From Iamia sp035765045 (GTDB lineage: Bacteria > Actinomycetota > Acidimicrobiia > Acidimicrobiales > Iamiaceae): DNA of 64,000 nucleotides. Below the pieces are notes generated by a model that was given only the letters and a program-made list of their open reading frames with translations, had not been told where the DNA came from and ran no database searches. A program made the translations under genes and the position numbers. Positions 41,832 to 49,830 of this stretch are shown one piece after another. The stretch covers positions 5,611 through 69,610 of the forward strand of contig DASTYI010000139.1 of assembly GCA_035765045.1 (NCBI GenBank). Direction: 5' to 3'. Every line of letters begins with the position of its first letter. Within the stretch, counting starts at the first letter, position 1.

Positions 41832-42794
41832 TCATACTCTCTCTACCGTCCTCTTGCCGAAGAGGCCGGTCGGTCGGACCAGCAGCACCAGCAGGATCAG
41901 GCCGAAGGGCACGACCAGCTCGATGGTGGAGAGGGCCTTCACGTAGCCGACCGTCATCGACTCGGCGATGGCCACGATCATCCCCCCGACCACGGCGCCG
42001 ACCGGGCTGTCGAAGCCGCCGAGGGCGGCGGCGGCCGAGGCGTAGACGAGGACGACGGCCATCAGGCCCGGGTTGACCGAGGTGCGCTCGGCGGCGACGA
42101 AGCAGCCGGCCAGGGCGCCGAGCCCGGCGGCCATGGCCCAGCCGAGCATCAGCATCCGCGACGAGTTGATGCCGACCAGCCGGGCCGACTCGGGGTTGGA
42201 GGCGACGGCCCGCAGCTTGAGCCCCACCTTGGTCCGCTGGAACAGGACGTAGAGGAGGAGGCAGACGACGGCGAGCATCACCACCATGGCCACGATCGAG
42301 GCCTGGATGCGGAGGTCGCCGACCTGCCAGAACCGGTTCGACCCCGTCGGCGAGCCGGGCGAGGCCTTCGACGGCCACGGCTTGGGCATGGGCTCGGCGT
42401 CGTCGCTGAAGGCCAGCTGGGCCAGGGCGTTGAGCCCGAGGAAGAGCCCCAGCATCACGATCAGCACGTTGAGCGGTGACTTGTCGGGGCCGTGGACGGG
42501 CCGGATCAGGAAGCGCTCGATGGCCGCCCCCAGCACGGCGCTGATCAGGACGCTGACCACGATGGCCAGGCCGACCGGGAGCCCCCCGGGGAGCACCTGG
42601 AGCCCGAAGATCGTCATGCCCGTGGCCGTCAGCCCCCAGCCCATGTAGGTGGAGAACAGGGCCATCTCGCCCTGGGCCAGGTTGAGCAGCCCGGTGGTCC
42701 GGAAGATCAGCACGAGGGCCAGGGCCATGGCGCCGTACACGGCCCCGTTGCCGATGCCGTTGAGCAGGAAGCGGAGGAAGAGATCGACGTCCAT
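41832..42794 (-). CDS. livH: Branched-chain amino acid ABC transporter permease LivH
   Basis: 320 residues with about eight membrane helices. FLLNGIGNGAVYGAMALALVLIFRTTGLLNLAQGEMALFSTYMGW (about 7-50) is diagnostic of LivH, and GLKLRAVASNPESARLVGIN (about 200-219) is the cytoplasmic loop that contacts the ATPases. One base is shared with the livF stop (TGATG). It forms the permease dimer with LivM. Confidence 0.92.
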   Translation of the reverse strand: MDVDLFLRFLLNGIGNGAVYGAMALALVLIFRTTGLLNLAQGEMALFSTYMGWGLTATGMTIFGLQVLPGGLPVGLAIVVSVLISAVLGAAIERFLIRPVHGPDKSPLNVLIVMLGLFLGLNALAQLAFSDDAEPMPKPWPSKASPGSPTGSNRFWQVGDLRIQASIVAMVVMLAVVCLLLYVLFQRTKVGLKLRAVASNPESARLVGINSSRMLMLGWAMAAGLGALAGCFVAAERTSVNPGLMAVVLVYASAAAALGGFDSPVGAVVGGMIVAIAESMTVGYVKALSTIELVVPFGLILLVLLVRPTGLFGKRTVERV

Positions 42795-43513
42795 CAGAAC
42801 CCCAGGTACGCCTTGCGGATGGCGTCGTCGTCGCGGAGCTGCTCGGCGGGGCCCTCGGCCACGATCTGGCCCGTCTCCAGCACGTAGCCCCGGTGGCCGA
42901 TGTCGAGCGCGAGGTTGGCGTTCTGCTCGACGACCAGGATGGTCAGCCCCTCCTCCCGGTTGAGCTGGCCCAGCCGCTCGAACAGGTCCCGGGTGATCAG
43001 CGGGGCCAGGCCCAGCGAGGGCTCGTCGAGCAGCAGCAGCTTGGGGCGGAGCATCATCGCCCGGGCGATGGCCAGCATCTGCTGCTCGCCGCCGCTCATC
43101 GAGCCGGCGGCCTGGTCGCGGCGCTCGCCGAGCCGGGGGAAGACCTCGTACCAGCGGGCGATGTCGGCCTTGACGTCGCCGTCGCTGCGGAGGATGGCGC
43201 CGAGGCGCATGTTCTCGTCGGTGGTGAGATCGCCGAAGGTGCCCCGGCCCTGGGGGACGGTGGCGATCCCGGCCCGGGCCACCTTCTCGGGGCTGCGGGC
43301 CAGGGTGGCGCCGGCGAAGGTGATCGACCCGGTGGTGGCGATCTCGCCGATGATCGCCCGCAGCGTCGTCGTCTTGCCCGCCCCGTTGGCGCCGAGGACG
43401 ACCACGACCTCGCCCTCGTCGACCCGCAGGTCGATGCCCCGGAGCACGGTGACCGGGCCGTAGCCCCCGCTGACGTCGGACAGCTCCAAGAGGCTCACGT
43501 CCACCGACCCCAC
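42794..43513 (-). CDS. livF: Branched-chain amino acid ABC transporter ATPase LivF
   Basis: 239 residues. Walker A is GANGAGKTTT (about 42-51), the Q-loop is in ATVPQGRG, the signature is MSGGEQQMLAIARA (about 139-152) and Walker B is LLLLDEPSLGL (about 161-171). The size and VPQGRGTFGDLTTDENMRLGA are typical of LivF. It hydrolyses ATP for uptake together with LivG. The starting GTG may be one of two close GTG codons. Confidence 0.92.
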   Translation of the reverse strand: MGSVDVSLLELSDVSGGYGPVTVLRGIDLRVDEGEVVVVLGANGAGKTTTLRAIIGEIATTGSITFAGATLARSPEKVARAGIATVPQGRGTFGDLTTDENMRLGAILRSDGDVKADIARWYEVFPRLGERRDQAAGSMSGGEQQMLAIARAMMLRPKLLLLDEPSLGLAPLITRDLFERLGQLNREEGLTILVVEQNANLALDIGHRGYVLETGQIVAEGPAEQLRDDDAIRKAYLGF

Positions 43514-43565
43514 CCCCCACCCTGAAGGCGTCGGCGTCCGAGCGCGGCGGTGCCTTCGGGTGGGG
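43513..43565 (-). promoter_or_regulatory. Hairpin between livG and livF
   Basis: CCCACCCTGAAGGC (about 43516-43529) can pair with GCCTTCGGGTGGGG (43552-43565) with one unpaired base in the stem. It lies in the 73-base gap between the two ATPase genes and could pause polymerase or protect mRNA ends. Function is inferred. Confidence 0.4.
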
Positions 43566-43586
43566 CGCTCATACGCCGACTCATCT

Positions 43587-44348
43587 TCACTCTGTCGTCC
43601 CCAGGTAGGCCTCGATGACCTTCGGGTCGTTGCGCACCTGCTCGGGCGGGCCCTCGGCGATGCGGCGACCGAAGTCGAGGACGACGATGTGGTCGGAGAT
43701 GGCCATGACCATCGACATGTGGTGCTCGACCAGCAGGAGGGTGAGGTCGAACTCGTCGCGGACCGAGCGGAGGGTCTCGGCCAGCTCGTCGACCTCGCCG
43801 TGGGTGAGGCCGTTGGCCGGCTCGTCGAGCATCAGCAGCCGGGGCCGGGCGGCGAGGGCCCGGGCCAGCTCGATCCGCTTGAGCGTCCCGAACGGGAGCC
43901 CGGCGGCGGGCCGGCCGGCGAGGTGGGCCAGGCCCAGCCGGTCGAGGATCTCCATGGCCTCGGCCTGCATCCGGGCGTTCTCGGCCCGGCCCAGCCCGAG
44001 GAAGCCCCGGACGAAGCCGACCGAGCCCTGGGTGTGGGCGCCGACCCGCACGTTGTCGAGCACCGACAGCCCCGGGAACAGGGCCACGTTCTGGAAGGTG
44101 CGGGCGATCCCGGCCTGGGCGATGCCGTGGGGCGGCACCGACAGCAGGTCCTTGCCGTCGAAGGTCACGTTGCCGGTGGTGGCCGGGTAGAGCCGGCTGA
44201 TCACGTTGAACAGCGTCGTCTTGCCGGCGCCGTTGGGGCCGATCAGGGCGCAGATGTCCCCGGGCCGGATCGAGAAGCTGAGGCCATCGAGGGCGACCAC
44301 GCCGCCGAAGCGCACCCCGACCTCGTCCACGTCGAGCAGGGCCGTCAT
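43587..44348 (-). CDS. livG: Branched-chain amino acid ABC transporter ATPase LivG
   Basis: 253 residues. Walker A is GPNGAGKTTLFN (about 37-48). LPFGTLKRIELARALA stands in for the LSGGQ signature (the LivG family often has LPYGxQRRLE), and Walker B is LLMLDEPANGL (about 161-171). The D-loop NGLTHGEVDEL and the H-loop VEHHMSMVM are typical. The first gene of the liv cassette. The ATG at 44348 is preceded by a weak purine stretch; a longer frame to 44393 begins outside the homology. Confidence 0.92.
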   Translation of the reverse strand: MTALLDVDEVGVRFGGVVALDGLSFSIRPGDICALIGPNGAGKTTLFNVISRLYPATTGNVTFDGKDLLSVPPHGIAQAGIARTFQNVALFPGLSVLDNVRVGAHTQGSVGFVRGFLGLGRAENARMQAEAMEILDRLGLAHLAGRPAAGLPFGTLKRIELARALAARPRLLMLDEPANGLTHGEVDELAETLRSVRDEFDLTLLLVEHHMSMVMAISDHIVVLDFGRRIAEGPPEQVRNDPKVIEAYLGTTE

Positions 44349-44468
44349 GTGGCTCTCAGGTGCTCCTGGGGGTGCGGACGGGGGGTGTGGCACGGGTCAC
44401 GTCGACCGGCCATCTCGGCCATCTAACCACGTCACGACGCCGAGCGCCGGGACCGGGGGCGGAGCGCC

Positions 44469-45473
44469 CTACATCCGCGACCCCATGAACATCACCTTGA
44501 GCTGGTCGTAGGCCTCGATGCACTTGCCGGCGCCCAGCACGACGCACTCCAGCGGGGCGTCGACCAGGTACACCGGGATCTCGGTCTCGTTGGCGATCCG
44601 CTGGGCCAGGCCGGCGAGCATCCCGCCGCCGCCGACGAGGTGCATGCCCCGGACGATCAGGTCGTGGGCCAGCTCGGGGGGCGCCTCGCCCAGGCAGGCG
44701 ACCACCGAGTCGACGATGGCGGCCACCGGCTCCTCGATGGCGGTGCGGACCTCGACCGGCGAGAGGATCACCGTCTTGGGCAGACCGGTCATCAGGTCGC
44801 GGCCCCGGACCTCGGCCTTGACGTTGTCCTTGACCGGGTAGGCCGAGCCGATCGAGACCTTGATCTCCTCGGCGGTGCGCTCGCCGATGGCGATCCCGTA
44901 CTCGCGGCGGATGAAGCCCTGGATGGCGGCGTCGATGTCGAACGACCCGACCCGCACGGCCTGGAGGGCGACCACGCCGCCGAGCGAGATCAGCGCCGTC
45001 TCCGACGTGCCGCCGCCGACGTCGACGACCATGTTGGCGACCGGCTCGTTGATCGTCAGCCCGGCGCCGAGGGCGGCGGCCATCGGCTGCTCGATCAGCT
45101 GGGCCTCGGCGGCGCCGGCCCGGCGGGCGGCCTCGGTGACGGCCCGGCGCTCGACCTCGGTGATGGCCGACGGCACGCAGATCACGACCCGGGGCCGGTT
45201 GAAGCGGCTGACGCCGGCCCGGTGGAGCAGGAGCCGGATCATCCGCTGGGTGACGTCGAAGTCGGTGATGGCGCCCTGGCGCAGCGGGCGGACGGCCACG
45301 ATCGAGCCGGGCGTCCGGCCGATCATCTGCCACGCCTCGTGGCCCATGGCCAGCACGTCGCCGGTGTTCTGGTTGAGGGCGATCACCGACGGCTCGTTGA
45401 GCACGATGCCCTGGCCGCGGGCGTAGACCAGCGTGTTGGCGGTGCCGAGGTCGATGGCGAGGTCGCGGGCCAC
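44469..45473 (-). CDS. mreB: MreB/MbI-family actin-like protein
   Basis: 334 residues, normal for MreB. The phosphate-1 motif DLGTANTLVYARGQGIVLNEPSV (about 7-29), the connect-1 EQPMAAALGAGL, phosphate-2 VVDVGGGTSETALIS (about 148-162) and the adenosine motif HLVGGGGMLAGLAQRI are present. MreB polymers organise wall synthesis under the membrane. The usual mreC, mreD and rodA/mrdB genes are absent around it. Instead a small membrane protein and MoaE precede it. Start GTG 45473, 3 bases after the small gene's stop. Confidence 0.9.
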   Translation of the reverse strand: MARDLAIDLGTANTLVYARGQGIVLNEPSVIALNQNTGDVLAMGHEAWQMIGRTPGSIVAVRPLRQGAITDFDVTQRMIRLLLHRAGVSRFNRPRVVICVPSAITEVERRAVTEAARRAGAAEAQLIEQPMAAALGAGLTINEPVANMVVDVGGGTSETALISLGGVVALQAVRVGSFDIDAAIQGFIRREYGIAIGERTAEEIKVSIGSAYPVKDNVKAEVRGRDLMTGLPKTVILSPVEVRTAIEEPVAAIVDSVVACLGEAPPELAHDLIVRGMHLVGGGGMLAGLAQRIANETEIPVYLVDAPLECVVLGAGKCIEAYDQLKVMFMGSRM

Positions 45474-45476
45474 GGG

Positions 45477-45695
45477 TCAGGCCCCCGGTCCGGGGCGGGT
45501 GGGCCGGCTGGTGCCGTCGGACTCGAACCGGCGCGGCTTGCGGGCCTGGGCGTCGGGCGACAGCGCCCGCATCTCCTGCTGGAAGCCGTGGATGCCCGAG
45601 TGCATGTTCGTCGGCTGGCGCCCCCGCACCCACAGCAGGAACGACGCCAGCACGATGATCACCACCGGCACGAGCAGGAAGACGAACGGGCTCAC
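45477..45695 (-). CDS. Small single-pass membrane protein
   Basis: 72 residues. SPFVFLLVPVVIIVLASFLLWVRG (about 2-25) is a membrane helix with the N-terminus outside or in the membrane. The remainder is basic and Pro/Arg-rich and contains MHSGIHGFQQEMRALSP. I do not recognise a family. GTG 45695 overlaps the moaE stop (GTGA), and its stop is 3 bases before mreB, so it is in the middle of a moaE/small protein/mreB operon and may help MreB at the membrane. That is inference. Confidence 0.65.
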   Translation of the reverse strand: MSPFVFLLVPVVIIVLASFLLWVRGRQPTNMHSGIHGFQQEMRALSPDAQARKPRRFESDGTSRPTRPGPGA

Positions 45696-46192
45696 GCGGG
45701 GGCGTCCTCGATGGGGGTGGCGTCGGTGCCCCACTCCTCGCCGTCGGCCCACGTCTCCTTCTTCCAGAGCGGGACGGTGGCCTTGAGGGTGTCGATGGTG
45801 TGGGCGGCGGCGGCGAAGGCGGCGCCCCGGTGGGCCGAGGCGACCACGACGACCACGGCGGCCTCGCCCAGCGCCAGCCGGCCGGTGCGGTGGACGGCGG
45901 CGACCCGGCGGACCTCGGGCCAGCGGCGACGCACGTCGGCCACGACGTCGGCCAGCCGGGCCACGGCCGCCTCCTCGTAGGCCTCGTAGGTCAGCGCCGT
46001 CACGCCCTCACGACCCGGGGCGTGGTCGCGGACGGTGCCGTGGAAGGTCACGACCGCCCCCACATCGGGGGTGGTGGCCCAGCGGGTCAGGGCGTCGCCG
46101 TCGAGCGGGGTGGCCGTGATGCCGACCCACGTGTCACCGGCGGGCGCGTCCACGGCCCGGTCGGGCGCGGAGGCAGCGATCCCATGGGGCAC
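45692..46192 (-). CDS. moaE: Molybdopterin synthase large subunit MoaE
   Basis: 166 residues with a 25-residue N-terminal extension. VGAVVTFHGTVRDHAPGR (about 48-65), LTYEAYEEAA (about 71-80), AAVHRTGRLALGEAAVVVVVASAHRGAAF (about 102-130) and the active-site Lys pair in TVPLWKKETW (about 143-152) are typical. MoaE works with MoaD to put sulfur into precursor Z on the way to molybdenum cofactor. No other moa genes are in the window. Start GTG 46192 with TACGAT 6 bases upstream. Confidence 0.92.
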   Translation of the reverse strand: MPHGIAASAPDRAVDAPAGDTWVGITATPLDGDALTRWATTPDVGAVVTFHGTVRDHAPGREGVTALTYEAYEEAAVARLADVVADVRRRWPEVRRVAAVHRTGRLALGEAAVVVVVASAHRGAAFAAAAHTIDTLKATVPLWKKETWADGEEWGTDATPIEDAPA

Positions 46193-46198
46193 CGACCC

Positions 46199-46204
46199 AT
46201 CGTA
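46199..46204 (-). promoter_or_regulatory. Leaderless-type -10 box TACGAT before moaE
   Basis: On the minus strand TACGAT ends 6 bases before the GTG at 46192. It is identical to the box before the plus-strand mini-ORF at 48573. Confidence 0.5.
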
Positions 46205-46291
46205 TTGGCCTCCGGGCCCCTCGGTGCGAGGCAGGCCCCGGAACGGGTGGTCCGACGGCGGACCCGCGGCCCGTCCCGGCGGGGGCGTCGG

Positions 46292-46297
46292 TAACCT
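46292..46297 (+). promoter_or_regulatory. -10 box TAACCT
   Basis: TAACCT is followed by 9 bases and the ATG at 46307. It matches the TAGCCT class apart from one base and a slightly longer spacer. Confidence 0.4.
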
Positions 46298-46306
46298 CCT
46301 CCGACG

Positions 46307-47455
46307 ATGTTCCCGTCCGACGACGACCGGCCCCGCGGCCCCCTGCCGCCCGAGGACCGGCTCTGGCGCCACCCCTCCGAGGTGGCCCACGCCGCCGCCA
46401 TGGCCGCGGCCCCGCCCGCCCCCCCGCTCGCCCCCGACGGCCGCCGCCGGCGGGCCCTCGCCACCGTCGGCCTCCTCTCCGGTCTGGCCGGGGCGGCGGC
46501 CACCGTGGTCTCCCTCGCCGCCCTCGGCGCCTTCTCCCCCTCGGTCATCGAGCGCGAGGTGGCCAGCACCACGGGCCCGCCGACGACGATCCGCTCCGCC
46601 ACCGCCGTCGCCACCAGCGTGGCCCCCGCCGTGGTCGAGATCACCGCCACCTTCGGCTTCCAGGTCCGCCGGGGCTCGGGCGTGGTCGCCCGCTCCGACG
46701 GCCTCGTCCTCACCAGCCAGCAGCTGATCGCCGGCGCCACCTCGGTCAGCGTCACCTGGCCCTCCGGGCGGGAGGAGGACGCCACCATCGAGGGCGTCGA
46801 CCCCCTGACCGGGCTGGCCGCCGTGACCGTGTCCGGCACCGGCTACCCGGCGGCGACGCTCGACATGACCCCGCCCCGCCCCGGCGACCAGGCCATCGCC
46901 GTCAGCGCCCACACCGGCGACGGCGCTCCCCTCGTGGTCGAGGCCACCGTCAACGCCACCAGCGCCCACGTCGTCACCGGCGACACCGTGCTGGTCGGGC
47001 TGATCGAGGTCGACAGCCCCGTGCCCGACGGCGCCGACGGCGGCGCCCTGGTCGACGGCGAGGGCAACCTCCGCGGCATCTGCGTGACCCTCACCGACGG
47101 CTCGGGCGCCGGGTGGGCCGTGCCCGCCGAGGTCGCCCTCCGGGTCGCCGACGACCTGCGCCGGCTCGGCCGGGTCGACCGGGGCTGGCTCGGCATCGGG
47201 GGCGAGCCCGCCGGTGGCGCCGGCGCCGTCCCCGCCGGCTTCGCCGTCGCCGAGGTCGTCCCCGGCTCCCCGGCCGAGCTGGTCGGCCTCGTCCCCGGCG
47301 ACGTCGTCCTCTCCGTCGACGACCACCGGGTCCGCTCGCTCGCCGACGTCCGCGAGGCCCTCGCCCTGACCCGCCCCGGCCAGGTCGTCGTCCTCGAGGT
47401 CACCCGCGCCGACCAGACCGGCCTCGTCGAGGTCGTCCTCTCCCCGACCCCCTAG
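46307..47455 (+). CDS. Catalytically dead HtrA-like trypsin-fold/PDZ protein
   Basis: 382 residues. A cytoplasmic N-terminus carries PPEDRLWRHPSE, and a membrane helix follows (about 50-76). The trypsin-like domain (about 98-285) is recognisable from SGVVARSDGLVLTS, DPLTGLAAV and DGADGGALVD. At the three catalytic positions the usual His, Asp and Ser read Gln139, Gly169 and Asp244, so it should not cleave peptides. A PDZ domain (about 290-380) with VVPGSPAELVGLVPGDVVLSVDDHRV is intact. A scaffold or sensor role outside the membrane is inferred. Confidence 0.85.
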   Translation: MFPSDDDRPRGPLPPEDRLWRHPSEVAHAAAMAAAPPAPPLAPDGRRRRALATVGLLSGLAGAAATVVSLAALGAFSPSVIEREVASTTGPPTTIRSATAVATSVAPAVVEITATFGFQVRRGSGVVARSDGLVLTSQQLIAGATSVSVTWPSGREEDATIEGVDPLTGLAAVTVSGTGYPAATLDMTPPRPGDQAIAVSAHTGDGAPLVVEATVNATSAHVVTGDTVLVGLIEVDSPVPDGADGGALVDGEGNLRGICVTLTDGSGAGWAVPAEVALRVADDLRRLGRVDRGWLGIGGEPAGGAGAVPAGFAVAEVVPGSPAELVGLVPGDVVLSVDDHRVRSLADVREALALTRPGQVVVLEVTRADQTGLVEVVLSPTP

Positions 47456-47456
47456 C

Positions 47457-47503
47457 TTCTGTCAACCCCCATGGACCTCAGCGGTCCATGCGGATGGACA
47501 GAA
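47457..47503. terminator. Nested hairpin between convergent genes
   Basis: CATGGACC (47470-47477) and GGTCCATG (47483-47490) form an 8-bp stem, and outside it TTCTGTC (47457-47463) pairs with GACAGAA (47497-47503). It lies in the 53-base gap between the HtrA-like gene and the convergent epimerase-like gene and could stop both. Confidence 0.6.
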
Positions 47504-47508
47504 CGGGC

Positions 47509-48555
47509 CTAGCCCGAGCGGCGGGCGCGACGGAGGGCGGCCCAGGCGGCGGCGCCCACACCGGCGACGAGGGCGCCACCGGTGATGCCGAGGGCCAGCT
47601 CCTGGCGGCGGCGGGGGCTGAGGGTGGCCAGCGCCGTCGCCGGGGTGCCGTCGACGAAGGCCTCCTCGTTGGAGTGCTGCGGCTCCCAGCCGTCGGCCCG
47701 CAGGCGGTCGTTGGCCACGACCCACGGGTGACGGGCGTAGGGCACCAGGCCGGGTGGGGTCGGGGCCAGCCGCAGCTGCCAGCGCAGCCGGGCCACCCGG
47801 TCGCCGAGCCGGCGGGGCACCCGCACCTTGGGCGTGCCGGCGTCGAGGGCGGTGTACTCGGCGCCCCGCAGCCAGCCGTCGGGGGCGACGTTGCGGGCCC
47901 CGTCGAGCCGGGCGGTGGCGGCGAGCACCACGGCGGCGGCGAGATCGTCGACGTGGACGAACTGCGAGGGCGGGTCGCCGTCGAGGTCCGCAACCCGACG
48001 GGCGGTGTGGAGGGCCCGGGCCAGCCAGCCGCCGGGGCCGTCGTCGCCCACGACCGGGGCCGGGCGCAGCACGGTGGCGGTGGCCGACGGGTGGTCGTGG
48101 CGCCACTCGGCCAACCGGCGCTCGATCTCGGCCCGCTGGACGGCGTAGGCCAGGTCGGGGCCGGGGCGCAGGGTGGCGTCCTCGGTGAGCGGCATGGCGT
48201 TGTTGGCCCACGCCCCGTAGACCGCGGCGGTCGACAGGAGGACGACGTGCTCGACCCCGACGTCGCCGGCGGCGTCGAGCAGCCTCTGGGCGGCGACGAC
48301 GTCGACGGCGGCCTCGACCGCCGGGTCCTCGTCGAGCTGCTCGCCGAAGACCGAGTCGAGGTGGACCACGACGGTGACGCCCTCGAGCACCGGCTTGAGG
48401 TCGACGTCGAGCAGGTCGCCCAGCTCGACGACCTCGTCACCCCGCTCGCGCAGGGCGGCCACCACGGCCCGCCCGAGCGCCCCGGTGGTGCCGGTCACCG
48501 CCACCGTGGCCGCCTCCGCCGACGTGGAGGGGCCGCGGAGGGGATCGGGTGCCAT
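47509..48555 (-). CDS. NAD-dependent epimerase/dehydratase-like SDR with membrane tail
   Basis: 348 residues. The extended-SDR start is VAVTGTTGALGRAVVAALRERGDEV (about 18-42), then VVVHLDSV, the Ser/Thr of LLSTAAVYG (about 118-126) and YAVQRAE, in which the catalytic YxxxK has Glu in place of Lys. That makes ordinary catalysis doubtful. A hydrophobic C-terminal segment (GITGGALVAGVGAAAWAAL, about 318-336) and basic tail suggest membrane attachment. I chose ATG 48555, which lies 6 bases after CATCGT; an ATG at 48561 is in frame. Confidence 0.78.
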   Translation of the reverse strand: MAPDPLRGPSTSAEAATVAVTGTTGALGRAVVAALRERGDEVVELGDLLDVDLKPVLEGVTVVVHLDSVFGEQLDEDPAVEAAVDVVAAQRLLDAAGDVGVEHVVLLSTAAVYGAWANNAMPLTEDATLRPGPDLAYAVQRAEIERRLAEWRHDHPSATATVLRPAPVVGDDGPGGWLARALHTARRVADLDGDPPSQFVHVDDLAAAVVLAATARLDGARNVAPDGWLRGAEYTALDAGTPKVRVPRRLGDRVARLRWQLRLAPTPPGLVPYARHPWVVANDRLRADGWEPQHSNEEAFVDGTPATALATLSPRRRQELALGITGGALVAGVGAAAWAALRRARRSG

Positions 48556-48560
48556 GCGCA

Positions 48561-48567
48561 TACGATG
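48561..48567. promoter_or_regulatory. Overlapping divergent -10 boxes
   Basis: On the plus strand TACGAT (48561-48566) is followed by 6 bases and GTG 48573. On the minus strand CATCGT (48567-48562) is followed by 6 bases and ATG 48555. As at 21561-21567, two leaderless promoters would share the same bases. Confidence 0.4.
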
Positions 48568-48572
48568 CCGTC

Positions 48573-48620
48573 GTGCGCCCGGCCCCGCCACATCGCAGTC
48601 CCGCCCGCCCCCACCGATGA
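48573..48620 (+). other. Fifteen-codon Arg/Pro-rich upstream ORF coupled to the metalloprotease
   Basis: GTG at 48573 opens VRPAPPHRSPARPHR and ends at a TGA that overlaps the ATG at 48617 (ATGA). With TACGAT 6 bases before it, a ribosome could load on the leaderless GTG and then pass on to the main gene, which has no ribosome-binding site of its own. The end, CACCGATGA, is shared with the ORFs at 12417 and 34396. Confidence 0.4.
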
Positions 48621-49825
48621 GCACGCCGGACCCCTTCGGGGGGATGCCGTTCTTCGGTGACCTGGCCCGCATGATCGGCCGGCAGGGCCCCATCGCCTGG
48701 GACGCCGCCCGCCAGATCGCCCACAGCATCGCCACCGACGGCCAGCCCGAGCCCAACGTCGACCCGCTGGCCCGCATCCAGCTCGAGCAGCTGTCCCGGG
48801 TGGCCGAGCTCCAGATCGCCAACGCCAGCGGGCTCGACCCGTCGCACCACGGGGCGGGCATCACGATCACCCCCGTCACCCGCACCCAGTGGGTCACCCG
48901 CACGCTCGACGACCACCGGGCCCTGTTCGAGTCGCTGGCCCAGAGCCTGGGCTCGTCGGGCACCGAGGGGGCCGGCGACACCCCCGTCCCGGCCGAGCCC
49001 GACGCCCTCGACCCGCTCGACGACGACGCCGCCGCGGCCTGGCTGGGCCAGCTGATGGGGATGCTCCAGCCGATGACCCTGGGCATGGCCGCCGGGTCGA
49101 TGGTCGGGCACCTCGCGACCCGGTCGTTCGGGCAGTACGACCTGCCCGTGCCCCGGCCGCCGGGTGACCAGGTCATGGTCCTGGTGCCGGCCATCGACGC
49201 CTTCGCCGAGGAGTGGAGCCTGGGGGTCGACGACGTCCGGCTGTGGGTCTGCCTCCACGAGGTCGCCCACCACGCCGTGCTCGGGGTGCCCCACGTGCGG
49301 GCCACGCTCACCGAGCTGATCGAGCGCTTCGTCGCCGGCTTCCGGCCCGACCCCATGGGCTTCGAGCGGGCCCTGGCCGACGTCGACCCGTCGGGCCCGG
49401 CCGGCCTGGAGGCGATGCAGCGGCTCTTCACCGACCCCGAGGTGCTGATGGGGGCGGCCCCGTCGCCGGCCCAGGACGAGGTCCGGCCCCGGCTGGAGAC
49501 GCTCGTCGCCGCCATCGTCGGCTGGGTCGACCACATCATGGACCGGGTCGGCGGGGGCCTCGTCGGGAGCTACGCCCAGGTCACCGAGGCGGTCCGCCGG
49601 CGCCGGGTCGAGACCAGCGCCGCCGACCGCTACGTCGAGCGGCTGTTCGGCCTCAACCTCACCCAGGCCCGGATCGACCTGGGTTCGTCGTTCGTCGACG
49701 GCGTGGTCGAGCGGGCCGGCGAGGAGGGCCTGGCCCGCCTGTGGGCGAAGCCCGCCGACCTCCCCACCCCGGCCGAGCTGGCCGCCCCCGGCCTCTGGCT
49801 CGCCCGCATCGACCTCGACACCTGA
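48617..49825 (+). CDS. Zinc-dependent metalloprotease (DUF2342/F420-associated family)
   Basis: 402 residues. The zinc motif HEVAHH (about 214-219) lies in a long helix (LWVCLHEVAHHAVLGVPHVRATL). WVTRTLDDHRALFESLA and MGMLQPMTLGMAAGSMVGHLATRSFGQYDLPVPRP (about 150-185) are family blocks. The group is found in F420-using actinobacteria and is sometimes labelled as F420-associated; its substrate is unknown. A helical N-terminal half (about 1-140) precedes it. There is no signal peptide. The start is coupled to the mini-ORF upstream. It lies just before a hairpin-repeat cluster. Confidence 0.88.
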   Translation: MSTPDPFGGMPFFGDLARMIGRQGPIAWDAARQIAHSIATDGQPEPNVDPLARIQLEQLSRVAELQIANASGLDPSHHGAGITITPVTRTQWVTRTLDDHRALFESLAQSLGSSGTEGAGDTPVPAEPDALDPLDDDAAAAWLGQLMGMLQPMTLGMAAGSMVGHLATRSFGQYDLPVPRPPGDQVMVLVPAIDAFAEEWSLGVDDVRLWVCLHEVAHHAVLGVPHVRATLTELIERFVAGFRPDPMGFERALADVDPSGPAGLEAMQRLFTDPEVLMGAAPSPAQDEVRPRLETLVAAIVGWVDHIMDRVGGGLVGSYAQVTEAVRRRRVETSAADRYVERLFGLNLTQARIDLGSSFVDGVVERAGEEGLARLWAKPADLPTPAELAAPGLWLARIDLDT

Positions 49826-49830
49826 CCGTC

